Source: an uncultured Oscillospiraceae bacterium
GTDB taxonomy: Bacteria; Bacillota; Clostridia; Oscillospirales; Oscillospiraceae
DNA length: 15,674 nucleotides
Direction of reading: 5' to 3'
Assembly: GCA_905233785.1 (NCBI GenBank)
Contig: CAJOCV010000062.1
Coordinates: forward strand, 1 to 15,674
Below the pieces are notes generated by a model, which ran no database searches, was not told the DNA's origin, and saw only the letters and a program-made list of their open reading frames with translations. The translations under genes were made by a program, and so were the position numbers. Below are positions 7,142 through 14,256 of this stretch, piece by piece (position 1 is the stretch's first letter; every line of letters starts with the position of its first letter).

Positions 7142-7524
7142 AGCAAACCTCCGATCTGCTTGAGCACGTTCAAGATCAGCGGCAGCGAAATCCCCACCGC
7201 GCAGAAGGTGCCTGCAAGCTCCACCGCCGAGGCCAGGGCGCTCTGGGACGCGTCCCGGCAGAGATCGGCGGCGACCCGGCTCACGATCGCGGCGGCGAGG
7301 CACTTTGCCACCGGGAGCAGCATCGTCTCGCTGCCCGAGAGCAATCCCCGCACCGTGGCGCTCAGCTCCTGAAAGGCGCTGAGATAACGCAGCACGGAGA
7401 GCATCAGCACGCAGCTCGCCGCAATGCTCAGAACGCCCGCGAGCTCCGGATTGCGCTTCTGGATCAGCAGGATCAGCACCGCCGCCGTCAAGGCGAGGCT
7501 GACCGCCCGAAACAACAGCTCCAT
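7138..7524 (-). CDS. spoIIIAD: Stage III sporulation protein AD
   Basis: SpoIIIAD is a small polytopic membrane protein of the SpoIIIA complex, present only in endospore formers. It has 128 residues with about four hydrophobic helices: LFRAVSLALTAAVLILLI (4-21), AGVLSIAASCVLMLSVLRYL (29-48), LPVAKCLAAAIVSRVAADLC (70-89) and VELAGTFCAVGISLPLILNV (101-120). The family pattern KCLAAAIVSR and CRDA followed by ALASAVELAG is clear. The length agrees with the ~130 residues of B. subtilis. It starts 2 nt after the spoIIIAC stop and its own stop overlaps the spoIIIAE TTG start. Confidence 0.93.
   Translation of the reverse strand: MELLFRAVSLALTAAVLILLIQKRNPELAGVLSIAASCVLMLSVLRYLSAFQELSATVRGLLSGSETMLLPVAKCLAAAIVSRVAADLCRDASQSALASAVELAGTFCAVGISLPLILNVLKQIGGLL
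7139..7152 (-). promoter_or_regulatory. Shine-Dalgarno sequence and TTG start of spoIIIAE
   Basis: GGAGG (7152-7148) stands 6 nt before a TTG codon (7141-7139) that overlaps the spoIIIAD stop codon. No ATG or GTG codon at this place would give the complete signal peptide, so this site decides the start of spoIIIAE and points to coupled translation with spoIIIAD. Confidence 0.75.
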
Positions 7525-7526
7525 CT

Positions 7527-7721
7527 CTAAAGATTAAACAGCGTCTTGATGAGGGTAAAAAGCTCGCTGATTTTCTGCACGACGATCATCAGCACCACAA
7601 CCAGCGCCGTGATCGTCGTCATCAGCGCCTGCTCCTCGCGTCCGGAGCGCGTGAGCAGGATATTGAGAACCGCCACCAGAATTCCCACCGCGGCGATCCG
7701 GAAAATCAGATCTACTTCCAT
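7527..7721 (-). CDS. spoIIIAC: Stage III sporulation protein AC
   Basis: SpoIIIAC is a very small membrane protein (64 residues, normal for the family) of the SpoIIIA complex. It has two hydrophobic helices, about 5-23 (LIFRIAAVGILVAVLNILL) and 33-51 (LMTTITALVVVLMIVVQKI), joined by a polar loop with the conserved SGREEQA, and it ends with the family-typical FTLIKTLFNL. GAGG lies 5 nt before the ATG. It is separated by 7 nt from spoIIIAB and by 2 nt from spoIIIAD. Confidence 0.94.
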   Translation of the reverse strand: MEVDLIFRIAAVGILVAVLNILLTRSGREEQALMTTITALVVVLMIVVQKISELFTLIKTLFNL

Positions 7722-7728
7722 ACCATCC

Positions 7729-8235
7729 TCAAATCAGAACGATCCCAAGTAAAACTCCGGCGGAGAGCGCCAGCGCCCAGACAAGGCGCGCCTGCTCGCC
7801 GTACTGCTTTCGCGCCAGCGCGAGCTGCTCCCGCAGCTGTTCCCGGCAGAGGGCAACCGCCTCCCGCTGCATCTGCAGGGGATAACGACCGAGCGCGTTT
7901 CCAAGCTCCGTGAGCGCCGAGCGCTCCCACTCCGGCAGCAGAGAGAAGTGCGCGTGCACGGCGGAGCGCCAGATTTCGCTGAAGGGCTGCGCTCCGAGGC
8001 TGTCCAGCGCGTCGGAGACCGCGGCAAAGAACGCGCCGATCGTCCCATCCTCCCGCGAAAGCTTTGTCATCAGCGGCGGCAGAGGCGAAGCTTTTCCGCC
8101 GAGCTCCGCCTCTATCACGTTCATGGCGCGAATCAGACCGTCCAGAACGTTGATGCGCTCCCGGCGGGAGCGGCTCCAGAGCAGCGCGACATCCAGGCAG
8201 GCAAGCGCCGCAAGCAGCGCGCCCACGAGCCTCAC
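7729..8235 (-). CDS. spoIIIAB: Stage III sporulation protein AB
   Basis: SpoIIIAB is a membrane-anchored, mostly helical protein of the SpoIIIA complex, structurally related to the type II secretion/type IV pilus GspF fold. It has 168 residues, with an N-terminal hydrophobic helix (about 2-19), a helical soluble region and a C-terminal helix (about 150-168, LVWALALSAGVLLGIVLI). The middle carries family blocks ERINVLDGLIRAMNVIEAEL, then SDALDSLGAQPFSEIW, and ALTELGNALGRYPLQMQ. The start is GTG at 8235 overlapping the spoIIIAA stop as GTGA, so its translation is probably coupled to the ATPase gene upstream. Confidence 0.92.
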   Translation of the reverse strand: MRLVGALLAALACLDVALLWSRSRRERINVLDGLIRAMNVIEAELGGKASPLPPLMTKLSREDGTIGAFFAAVSDALDSLGAQPFSEIWRSAVHAHFSLLPEWERSALTELGNALGRYPLQMQREAVALCREQLREQLALARKQYGEQARLVWALALSAGVLLGIVLI

Positions 8236-9089
8236 AGCCGCAGCTCCTCCAGCCGGTATTGCCGCGCTCTGCCTGTCCCCGAGATGCAGACCGCGCGGGT
8301 AAAAACGCCGCTTTCCAGAAGCCTTCGGTAGAGCGGGCGGCTGCGCATCTGCGCAAAACCGGAGGTGTGCGCCGTCGCGAGAATGCCAACGCCGCAGCCC
8401 GCGATTTGCAGGACCGCCTCCGCGTCCTCCGCGCTTGTGATCTCGTCCATGGCGACAAGCTGCGGGTTCATGGAGCGCAGCAGGAGCATAGCACCCTCCG
8501 CCTTCGGCATTCCTACCAGCGTGTCCGTGTGCGCGCCGAGATCAAAGCCCGCGCCGTTTTCGTCCGTGGCAGACAGCTCATTGCGTTCGTCCAGCACCCC
8601 CACGCGCAGACCGCCTTCGGAGAGACAGCGGATATACTCGCGCAGCAGGCTGGTCTTTCCTCCGCCCGGCGCTGAGAGGATCAGACTGCCGCCGCTCACG
8701 TTTTCACGAAGGGCGGGCAGCAGTGCGCGCCCGATCCCGCGCCATTCCCGCGGAACACGCAGGCACAGAGACGAGAAAGCGCCGAAGCCTCCGCCTACCG
8801 CCCGCGCCAGCGCCGTTCCGCACACGCCGATCCGGACTCCGCGATAGCTGAGATAGCCCTCTCGCATCGCTTCCGCCACGGCATGCAGAGAGGCGCCGCT
8901 CGCCCGCTCCAGCACGCGCAGTAAATCCCCCTGCGTGCAGACGCGCTCGTGGAAGCGCCGTTCCCTCCCGTCGAGCAGGACAGTCGGCGCGCGGCCGATA
9001 CGGAGGCGAATTTCCTCCGCCTCCGTTTCCCGAAGCGCCTGCCGGTAATCCGGCGGCAGCAAGTCCGCCGCCAGTCTGCTTCCGTCCAT
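8232..9089 (-). CDS. spoIIIAA: Stage III sporulation protein AA (ATPase)
   Basis: SpoIIIAA is the cytosolic ATPase of the SpoIIIA channel, related to secretion-type (GspE-like) ATPases, and energises passage between mother cell and forespore. The 285-residue protein has an N-terminal domain (about 1-110), then Walker A APGGGKTS at 140-147, conserved GVLDERNELS at 164-173, Walker B LVAMDE at 211-216, and the sensor-like ATAHTSG at 238-244. The usual first Gly of Walker A is Ala here, but the Lys-Thr pair is intact. Length is near the 307 of B. subtilis. GGGGAG lies 7 nt before the ATG. It is the first gene of the operon, with a SigE-like promoter upstream. Confidence 0.96.
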   Translation of the reverse strand: MDGSRLAADLLPPDYRQALRETEAEEIRLRIGRAPTVLLDGRERRFHERVCTQGDLLRVLERASGASLHAVAEAMREGYLSYRGVRIGVCGTALARAVGGGFGAFSSLCLRVPREWRGIGRALLPALRENVSGGSLILSAPGGGKTSLLREYIRCLSEGGLRVGVLDERNELSATDENGAGFDLGAHTDTLVGMPKAEGAMLLLRSMNPQLVAMDEITSAEDAEAVLQIAGCGVGILATAHTSGFAQMRSRPLYRRLLESGVFTRAVCISGTGRARQYRLEELRL

Positions 9090-9109
9090 TTCCTCACTCC
9101 CCGCTACAC

Positions 9110-9137
9110 AATCTATGCGCAGCGATGTGATTTATTC
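9110..9137 (-). promoter_or_regulatory. Candidate SigE promoter of the spoIIIA operon
   Basis: On the minus strand GAATAA (9137-9132) and CATAGATT (9117-9110) are separated by 14 nt. This resembles the mother-cell sigma-E pattern (an ATA-containing -35, about 14 nt, then CATACAAT-like) with one change in the core of the -10. It lies about 20 nt before the spoIIIAA start codon. spoIIIA is known to be SigE-controlled in B. subtilis, which supports the call; the transcription start itself is not visible. Confidence 0.55.
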
Positions 9138-9166
9138 TTGAAACTTCTCGCGGTATGTGCTACAAT
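9138..9166 (+). promoter_or_regulatory. SigA-type promoter for the plus-strand membrane protein
   Basis: TTGAAA (9138-9143) and TACAAT (9161-9166) are separated by exactly 17 nt, with TGC before the -10 making an extended -10. This is a strong vegetative promoter 35 nt before the ATG at 9201. Its -35 directly abuts the SigE-like -35 of the divergent spoIIIA promoter. Confidence 0.8.
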
Positions 9167-9200
9167 CCTGACGAAGCACAGGATCGGAGGCGGGAAGTTT

Positions 9201-9677
9201 ATGGAAATCAAAATCATGTTCACCGGTGCCATCTTTCTCGGCGGCTGGCTCTGGGCATATCTCTTTATCCGGCAGATTCTCTTCAACTTCGCAACGGCCT
9301 TTCCGCTTATCAAAAGCATGAACGCGCTCCGGGAGGAGCTGATCGCCATCGGCGCGAAGCGCTATACGGTGATCTCCGTCATTACCTGCGCCGTCATTGC
9401 GCTGGCCTTGCTCGCGGCTGTGCTGATCTGGTGCCCGATCTATCTCAAGCTCAGCTTTCTGGTTGGGGCGGCGCTCGCTGTGATTCTTCTGATCCCGCGC
9501 GTCTCATACAGGAACCGGGAAATGTTTGACAGCTTCTGCGCCGCCTATTATCGCTTCGTGCCGGACGATGAGCTGCGCACGGCGATGTATCATAAAAAAA
9601 CCGGGCAGATCAAGAGCCGTCTGAAGGCCATGGGCATTCAGGGCAGCTTTCTTCCCGATTTCAAAGAGAAAAAGTAA
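9201..9677 (+). CDS. Small membrane protein of unknown function
   Basis: I do not recognise a family for this 158-residue protein. It has three predicted membrane helices, about 5-27 (IMFTGAIFLGGWLWAYLFIR), 56-78 (TVISVITCAVIALALLAAVL) and 81-99 (YLKLSFLVGAALAVILLIP). A soluble stretch lies between the first two (NALREELIAIGAKRYT), and a basic, probably cytoplasmic tail follows (about 100-158, with YYRFVPDDELRTAMYHKKTG). GGAGG lies 10 nt before the ATG and a good SigA promoter lies upstream. It is the only plus-strand gene here and stands alone between the divergent spoIIIA promoter and a convergent spacer. The vegetative promoter suggests a role outside the SigE regulon. No catalytic motif is visible. 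Confidence 0.82.
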   Translation: MEIKIMFTGAIFLGGWLWAYLFIRQILFNFATAFPLIKSMNALREELIAIGAKRYTVISVITCAVIALALLAAVLIWCPIYLKLSFLVGAALAVILLIPRVSYRNREMFDSFCAAYYRFVPDDELRTAMYHKKTGQIKSRLKAMGIQGSFLPDFKEKK

Positions 9678-9690
9678 TCTGGAATATTAA

Positions 9691-9843
9691 GGCAATACCG
9701 CATAATGCGGCAAGAGCAGATTCCGAGAAAAACCGCGTTCTGATGATGGCACTCATTGAGCAGGAATACTTTGTGTATTGCAAGAAAAAGTGACGAAATC
9801 AGGGCGCGGTTTTTCCGGAAGATGCCGCAGGCGTAATTTTTTT
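9691..9843. repeat. Imperfect long inverted repeat in a convergent spacer (MITE-like or terminator)
   Basis: The 164-bp spacer between two convergent stops holds a nested inverted repeat. The outer arms are GCGGCA (9707-9712) and TGCCGC (9823-9828). The main arms are 9723-9737 (CCGAGAAAAACCGCG) and 9805-9818 (CGCGGTTTTTCCGG). Inner arms AATAC (9765-9769) and GTATT (9775-9779) close it. A separate 13-bp near-palindrome CCGCATAATGCGG lies at 9698-9710. A run of seven T (9837-9843) follows on the plus strand, so it could end transcription of the plus-strand gene; the MATE stop codon lies in that run. The size and structure also fit a small non-autonomous mobile element. No coding potential is seen. 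Confidence 0.6.
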
Positions 9844-11203
9844 ATGTCTGTTCCGTTTTTTTCATTCGTTTGAGACAGCCCGCGGCAAAGGGGACGCAGA
9901 GGAGGAAGCTCAGCACATCCGCGACGGCCTGGGTCATCTCCACGCCGCGCAGGCCGAATAGCCGAGGCAGCGTCAGGATCAGCGGGAGAAAGAAGATGCC
10001 GTTTCGCGCCGACGAGGTAATTGTGGAGCGGATGCCCTGACCGCTGGCCTGGAGCATCATGTTCGTCAGCACCGAGGTTGCCATCAGCGGCAGCGCGGAG
10101 GCCTGCCAGCGCAGCGCGGCTGCGCCGACTGCGATGACCGCCGGGTCATTGCGGAAGAAGGAGACGATCCGCTCGGGGAGAAGCAGGCAGAACGCGCTTG
10201 CCAGCACCATCAGGATCGTACCGTATTTGACGCAGAAAAAGAAACCGTCCCGCACGCGGTCATAGCGCTTCGCCCCGTAATTGAAGGAGCATACCGGCTG
10301 ATAGCCCTGACCGAAGCCGATCAGCGCCGAGGACAGCAGCTGCATACTGCGCGTCACGATGGACATTCCGGCGATGGCGGCATCCCCGCCGCAGAGATAG
10401 GCGAAGCGATTGAGCAAGACAACCGAGACGGCCGCCATACCCTGCCGCATCAGAGAGGGCAGACCGCCGTTTATGATTTGGAGGATATTGTCTCCGCTCA
10501 GCCGCAGATTCCGCGGATGGAGCCGGATGTTCTCCCCCCGAAAGCTGCAGATCAGCAGCACCGTAAAACCGATGATCTGGCCGCAGACCGTGGCAATGGC
10601 CGCGCCGCGCACACCCATGCGGAGCACAAAAATCAGAAGCGGGTCAAGGGCGATGTTCATGACGGCGCCGCACATCAGCCCGATCATGGCATAGAAGGCG
10701 CTGCCCTGAAAACGAAGCTGATTGTTGATGACGCACTGGCACATCATAAAGGGCGCGCCGATCAGAATGACGCGCAGATACGCAAGCGTATCGGGAAGCG
10801 TGGAATCCGACGCGCCCAAAAGCCTTGCCAGCGCGGGCGCGAAGAGATTGCCGAAAACCGCCGTGCACAGCCCAAGGATCAGCGCCATGGCAAAACCCGT
10901 GACTGCGATTTCGTTGGCCTTCTGCCGGTTTCCGGCCCCGAGCAGGCGGGACAGATAGTTGCCGGAGCCCTGGCCGCAGAAGAAGCCCAAGGCCTGGATG
11001 ACAGCCATTACCGAAAACACCAGCCCCACAGCCGCGGTGCCCTGGGTGGAGATGCGCCCGACAAAATAGGTGTCCGCCGCGTTGTAGATCGCTGTTACCA
11101 GCATGCTGACAACGGTGGGCGCGGCAAGCGTACAAATCAGCTTTGGGATCGGCGCCTCGGTCAGATAAGCACGCCGATCCTGCTTCTGCCCCGCGCCTTT
11201 CAT
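9842..11203 (-). CDS. MATE family multidrug/cation efflux transporter
   Basis: This polytopic inner-membrane antiporter is expected to export organic cations, drugs or metabolites in exchange for Na+ or H+. The 453-residue length and about 12 hydrophobic helices are typical. The MATE signature is visible in the first helix pair (PTVVSMLVTAIYNAADTYFV followed by GRI), then LGFFCGQGSGNYLSRLLGAG, the pseudo-repeat in the second half (INGGLPSLMRQGMAAVSVVL), and the conserved FGQGYQPVCSFNYGAKRYDR. The start is the ATG at 11203, which overlaps the phosphatase stop as ATGA. An in-frame ATG 33 nt upstream would run into the phosphatase gene and adds nothing conserved. The substrate cannot be told from sequence. 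It is the last gene of the ligA-led group. Confidence 0.93.
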   Translation of the reverse strand: MKGAGQKQDRRAYLTEAPIPKLICTLAAPTVVSMLVTAIYNAADTYFVGRISTQGTAAVGLVFSVMAVIQALGFFCGQGSGNYLSRLLGAGNRQKANEIAVTGFAMALILGLCTAVFGNLFAPALARLLGASDSTLPDTLAYLRVILIGAPFMMCQCVINNQLRFQGSAFYAMIGLMCGAVMNIALDPLLIFVLRMGVRGAAIATVCGQIIGFTVLLICSFRGENIRLHPRNLRLSGDNILQIINGGLPSLMRQGMAAVSVVLLNRFAYLCGGDAAIAGMSIVTRSMQLLSSALIGFGQGYQPVCSFNYGAKRYDRVRDGFFFCVKYGTILMVLASAFCLLLPERIVSFFRNDPAVIAVGAAALRWQASALPLMATSVLTNMMLQASGQGIRSTITSSARNGIFFLPLILTLPRLFGLRGVEMTQAVADVLSFLLCVPFAAGCLKRMKKTEQT

Positions 11204-11784
11204 CGAAGGCTCTCTTCTCTCGCCGGCCAGGGACACAGCGTCTGTTGATCCTTCACAAGCCAGGCACTGTCGGCAAGACGAGCCATGGGACTGTCCGACA
11301 GGGAATCGGAGTAAAACGCCTCCACGTGCCCATCCCGGTACTCCCTGTAAAAGCGCGTGACCTTCTCGAAGTCATGGCAGTTTTTCCCAATAATCCTCCC
11401 GGTATGACGATCCATGCGCGTTGCGATCAGGTGCACGCCCAGTCTTTCCGCCGCTGGACGCAGCAGAAACTCCGGCGAGGCGGAGAGGATCAGATCATCA
11501 TCGCGACGCTGCTTCAGATACCAGTCGGCAATGCCGGCGTCAAAGCTTTCCGCCCAGAATTCCTCGACGATCCTGTCCACATCGTCGAGCTCGGGCAGGA
11601 AGGAAAAGACCTGCTGCTTCAGCTCCCGCGTCCCCCTCTTGCCGAAAAGTGTTAGCGCTCCGACCGCGAGCGTGCCGGGCAGCGCGCGAAGAACCCCGCG
11701 CGGATAGCGGCGCAGACAGTACCTGACAAACAGATAGGAGCTATCCGGGAAAAAGATTGTCTGGTCAAAGTCGTAGCAATTCAT
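11200..11784 (-). CDS. HAD-IB family phosphatase (phosphoserine phosphatase-like)
   Basis: This is a cytosolic Mg-dependent phosphatase of the haloacid dehalogenase superfamily, subfamily IB. All four motifs are present: motif I YDFDQT with nucleophile Asp5 and acid/base Asp7, motif II Ser101 in LILSASPEF, motif III Lys141 in DFEKVTRFY, and motif IV YSDSLSDSPM with Asp160 and Asp164. The 194-residue length and the helical cap between motifs I and II (about 15-95) fit the SerB-like group, but the substrate is not shown; serine synthesis should not be assumed. It starts 1 nt after the P-type ATPase homologue stop, and its own stop overlaps the MATE start. The catalytic residues are complete, in contrast to the neighbouring ATPase homologue, which lost its HAD-fold nucleophile. 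Confidence 0.9.
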   Translation of the reverse strand: MNCYDFDQTIFFPDSSYLFVRYCLRRYPRGVLRALPGTLAVGALTLFGKRGTRELKQQVFSFLPELDDVDRIVEEFWAESFDAGIADWYLKQRRDDDLILSASPEFLLRPAAERLGVHLIATRMDRHTGRIIGKNCHDFEKVTRFYREYRDGHVEAFYSDSLSDSPMARLADSAWLVKDQQTLCPWPAREESLR

Positions 11785-11785
11785 C

Positions 11786-13744
11786 TCACTCCACCGTATA
11801 GGTACGCAAAGGCATCAGCGCCGTGAAGGCCACGCAGAGCGCGTCCAGGGCCGCGCCGAGCGCGATCGGCAACACGCCCCAGAGCGCCAGGACGAGCAGC
11901 AGCAGCCTCAGGCCGCAGCCGACCAGGATGTTCAGCCACACCGTGCGCCAAGCCGTTGTCGCCATGCGCAGAAGAGCCGGGAGCCTGCGGATTTCTCCGG
12001 ACATGACGGCAACATCCGCCTTGTCCACCCCGTCGTCATGGCGCAGCGTGTCCAGAGAGATGCCCACATCCGCTTCGTCGAAAAGCGCGGCGTCGTTGAG
12101 GCCGTCGCCCACATAAACAAGCGTCGTCCCCTCGCCGAGCTGCTCCTTGAGATAGCGAAGGGCGGACAGCTTCCCCTGCGGGGACAGCTCATAGCGCACC
12201 ATATTAAAATTCAGCGCCGAGGCCACGCTTCGCGAGACGGAGGGCACATCCCCGGTGAGCATCACCCTCTGTTCAATGCCCTGTGCGTGCAAATCCTCCA
12301 TGGCGTCAAAGGCGCCGTCGCGCAGCTTATCGGTCATCAGGATATGACCCCAGTAGCGGTTCTCCACCGCCACGTGGATGGCGGAGCCCGCGCGATTCGG
12401 CGTGAGGTAATAGATGCCGTGCTCCTCCATGAGCGCGGCGTTGCCCACAAGCACGTGCCGCCCGTCCACGAAGGCGCTGACGCCGCGGCCGGGGATTTCC
12501 TCAATCTCCAGAAGCTTCCCCTCGGTCTCCTTCGTCCAGCCGCCCGCCTCCCGCAGCGCCTCGGCCATCGGGTTTGCCGAATGGCTCTCCGCGGCGGCGC
12601 AGACGGAGAGCAGCTCTTCCTCGCTCACCCCGTCGGGAAAGACATCGTTTACCTGAAAGCGCCCGTCTGTCACCACGCCGGTCTTGCCAAAAACCATGGT
12701 GTGCGCGCGGGCAAGCCGTTCGATCACGCTCTTTCCAAATACACGCATCCCCTCGCGCTCGGCACTCAGAAGAGCGCCCTCAAAGCAAAGGGGAATTGAA
12801 ATCAGCAGCGCGCTCGGTGAGCACAGCAGCAGAAACAGCGCCGCGCGGCGCAGCCAGGCGCTCCATCCCCCGGTGACGATCGGGATCAGCACGCCAAGAA
12901 ACAGCGCACACATCACGATTGCCGGGATGTATACTGCGGCATAGCGGTTCAGGCGCTTTTCCAGCCTGGAATCCATCGCCCGCGCCTGCTCAAAGCTCTC
13001 CAAACGCTTGGCGGCGGCAGAATCGTCAAAGCTCTTTTCCGCGCGCATGGTGAGCGGGGCAGAGAGATTGACGCAGCCGGAGCGCAGCTTGCTCCCTACG
13101 GAAACGCTGACAGGCCTGCTGTCCCCCGTGAGGGCGGAGCAATCCAGTGCGCTCATGCCGGACAGAACCTCACCATCTACGGGAATGCGCTCTCCCTTCT
13201 CCACACGCAGGGTATCGCCGATGCGCACCTCCTCGGGAACGCTGTCCTCGGTCACGCCGCCAATCAGGATATGGGCGGTTTCGGGCATGATCGCGCGCAG
13301 AAGCTCTACACCGTTGTCGGTACGCGCGAGGACATACGCCTGCGCAAGCTCCCCGGCGCGGAAAGCGAGCAGGCTGAAGGCCGCCGCGGCGTATTCGCCG
13401 ATGCAGAAGGTGAGGATCGCGGCAAGTACGACGAAAATCTCCTCCTCGGGCAGTCGGCGTTCCACAACACGCTTGAGGCAGCGGCGCAGCAGCTCAAAGG
13501 CCGAGCAGAGCGCCGACGCTCCCAGCAGCAGCACCTTGACCCGGGCGGGCGAGCGCAGCAGGAAGCCGAAGGTAAACAGCAGCAGCGCAAGCAGCACCGG
13601 GATCAGGATGCGGGCGGAAAGCTCCCGGTAATACCGCTTTTTGTTCTGCCCGAAGCGATATTTGAGCACACGGGGCAAAAGCTCGCGTCGAAGCGCGGGC
13701 ATTTTCAATTCTTTCTTTTTTTCAGGAGCAAGATGCTTTGCCAT
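11786..13744 (-). CDS. P1B-type ATPase homologue lacking the phosphorylated Asp
   Basis: The 652-residue protein has the heavy-metal P-type ATPase layout without an N-terminal metal-binding domain. It has hydrophobic helices at about 45-66, 69-88 and 103-125, an actuator domain with ALTGDS at 204-209, helices at about 268-322, P and N domains with PGRGVSAFVDG and MLTGD, GDGLNDA at 546-552, and final helices at about 604-645. Key residues are altered. The motif DKTGT reads GKTGV with Gly353 where the phosphorylated Asp belongs, the CPC metal site is SPS (309-311, after Cys308), the HP dipeptide is NP (391-392), and TGES is TGDS. Ordinary P-type transport should be impossible. The frame is intact, GGGGAG lies 8 nt before the ATG, and the gene overlaps vanZ-like by 40 nt, so it is apparently expressed. 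Its function is unknown. Confidence 0.9.
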   Translation of the reverse strand: MAKHLAPEKKKELKMPALRRELLPRVLKYRFGQNKKRYYRELSARILIPVLLALLLFTFGFLLRSPARVKVLLLGASALCSAFELLRRCLKRVVERRLPEEEIFVVLAAILTFCIGEYAAAAFSLLAFRAGELAQAYVLARTDNGVELLRAIMPETAHILIGGVTEDSVPEEVRIGDTLRVEKGERIPVDGEVLSGMSALDCSALTGDSRPVSVSVGSKLRSGCVNLSAPLTMRAEKSFDDSAAAKRLESFEQARAMDSRLEKRLNRYAAVYIPAIVMCALFLGVLIPIVTGGWSAWLRRAALFLLLCSPSALLISIPLCFEGALLSAEREGMRVFGKSVIERLARAHTMVFGKTGVVTDGRFQVNDVFPDGVSEEELLSVCAAAESHSANPMAEALREAGGWTKETEGKLLEIEEIPGRGVSAFVDGRHVLVGNAALMEEHGIYYLTPNRAGSAIHVAVENRYWGHILMTDKLRDGAFDAMEDLHAQGIEQRVMLTGDVPSVSRSVASALNFNMVRYELSPQGKLSALRYLKEQLGEGTTLVYVGDGLNDAALFDEADVGISLDTLRHDDGVDKADVAVMSGEIRRLPALLRMATTAWRTVWLNILVGCGLRLLLLVLALWGVLPIALGAALDALCVAFTALMPLRTYTVE

Positions 13745-14256
13745 GATGATTTCTCCCCATCGAAACGCCTCTGAGATCGGGCGTTTTTCTTTCTGATTGC
13801 AAGCCGGGCGCCCGCCAGAGCCATCAAGACGCCGCCGGTATATCCCGCGCTGTCTACCAGCACATCGGGAAAGCAGCCGCCTCGCCCGGGAACGAACAAC
13901 TGGTGCAGCTCGTCCGAGCAGGCGTAAAGGAAGCTGAACGCGAGCGCCATCAGCGCCGCCCTCCCCCGCTCTTGCCAGCGAAAAAGCTCTGCAAGGAAGA
14001 GGAAGGCCGAAGCGCCCAGCAGCCCATACTCACTCATGTGGGCGTATTTGCGGATGTCCCAGCCCTCGCCCCGATCCGTCAGCCGCGGAAGGACGCGCGT
14101 GAGCAGACGCCCGAGCGGGCTTGCGAGAAAGCCGCTGCTCAGGCGGCCGGAATCCGCGCCGTTCTGCGCCGATAGACAGAAGATCAGCGCCATTACGGCA
14201 AGCGACAGCAGGCCGAAAAGGCAAAGCCTTGCTCTGTGCCGGTATTCGCCCCTCAT
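13705..14256 (-). CDS. VanZ-like family membrane protein
   Basis: This small polytopic membrane protein belongs to the VanZ-like family; VanZ itself gives low-level teicoplanin resistance by an unclear mechanism, and most relatives are uncharacterised. The 183-residue protein has a first helix (about 12-29) followed by the conserved SAQNGADSGRLS, then RKYAHMSEYGLLG at 69-81, a helix at 99-113, the hallmark SDELHQLFVPGR (114-125) with D131 and D135, and a last helix (about 138-153). The C-terminal tail is basic (RKKNARSQRR) and runs into the overlap with the ATPase homologue gene. The start ATG overlaps the ligA stop as ATGA. A resistance role should not be assumed. Confidence 0.92.
   Translation of the reverse strand: MRGEYRHRARLCLFGLLSLAVMALIFCLSAQNGADSGRLSSGFLASPLGRLLTRVLPRLTDRGEGWDIRKYAHMSEYGLLGASAFLFLAELFRWQERGRAALMALAFSFLYACSDELHQLFVPGRGGCFPDVLVDSAGYTGGVLMALAGARLAIRKKNARSQRRFDGEKSSWQSILLLKKRKN
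13745..13758 (-). promoter_or_regulatory. Shine-Dalgarno sequence that fixes the start of the P-type ATPase homologue
   Basis: GGGGAG (13758-13753) lies 8 nt before the ATG at 13744. The next in-frame ATG (13702) comes just after the vanZ-like stop but has only a weak purine run before it, so the upstream start with its 40-nt overlap is preferred. Confidence 0.65.

Noticed and set aside
11200..11784. Naming the HAD phosphatase serB
   Set aside because: The motifs show only the HAD-IB class; there is no serine-pathway gene nearby and substrate specificity cannot be read from the sequence.
13700..13702. Later ATG as the start of the P-type ATPase homologue
   Set aside because: It follows the vanZ-like stop neatly, but its Shine-Dalgarno sequence is weak, whereas the ATG at 13744 has GGGGAG at good spacing.
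11786..13744. Calling the P-type ATPase homologue a pseudogene
   Set aside because: There is no frameshift or early stop, a good ribosome-binding site is present and the gene is embedded in overlapping neighbours; altered function is at least as likely as decay.
13705..14256. Reading the VanZ-like gene as a glycopeptide resistance determinant
   Set aside because: No vanRSHAXY genes are present and most VanZ-like proteins are not resistance factors.
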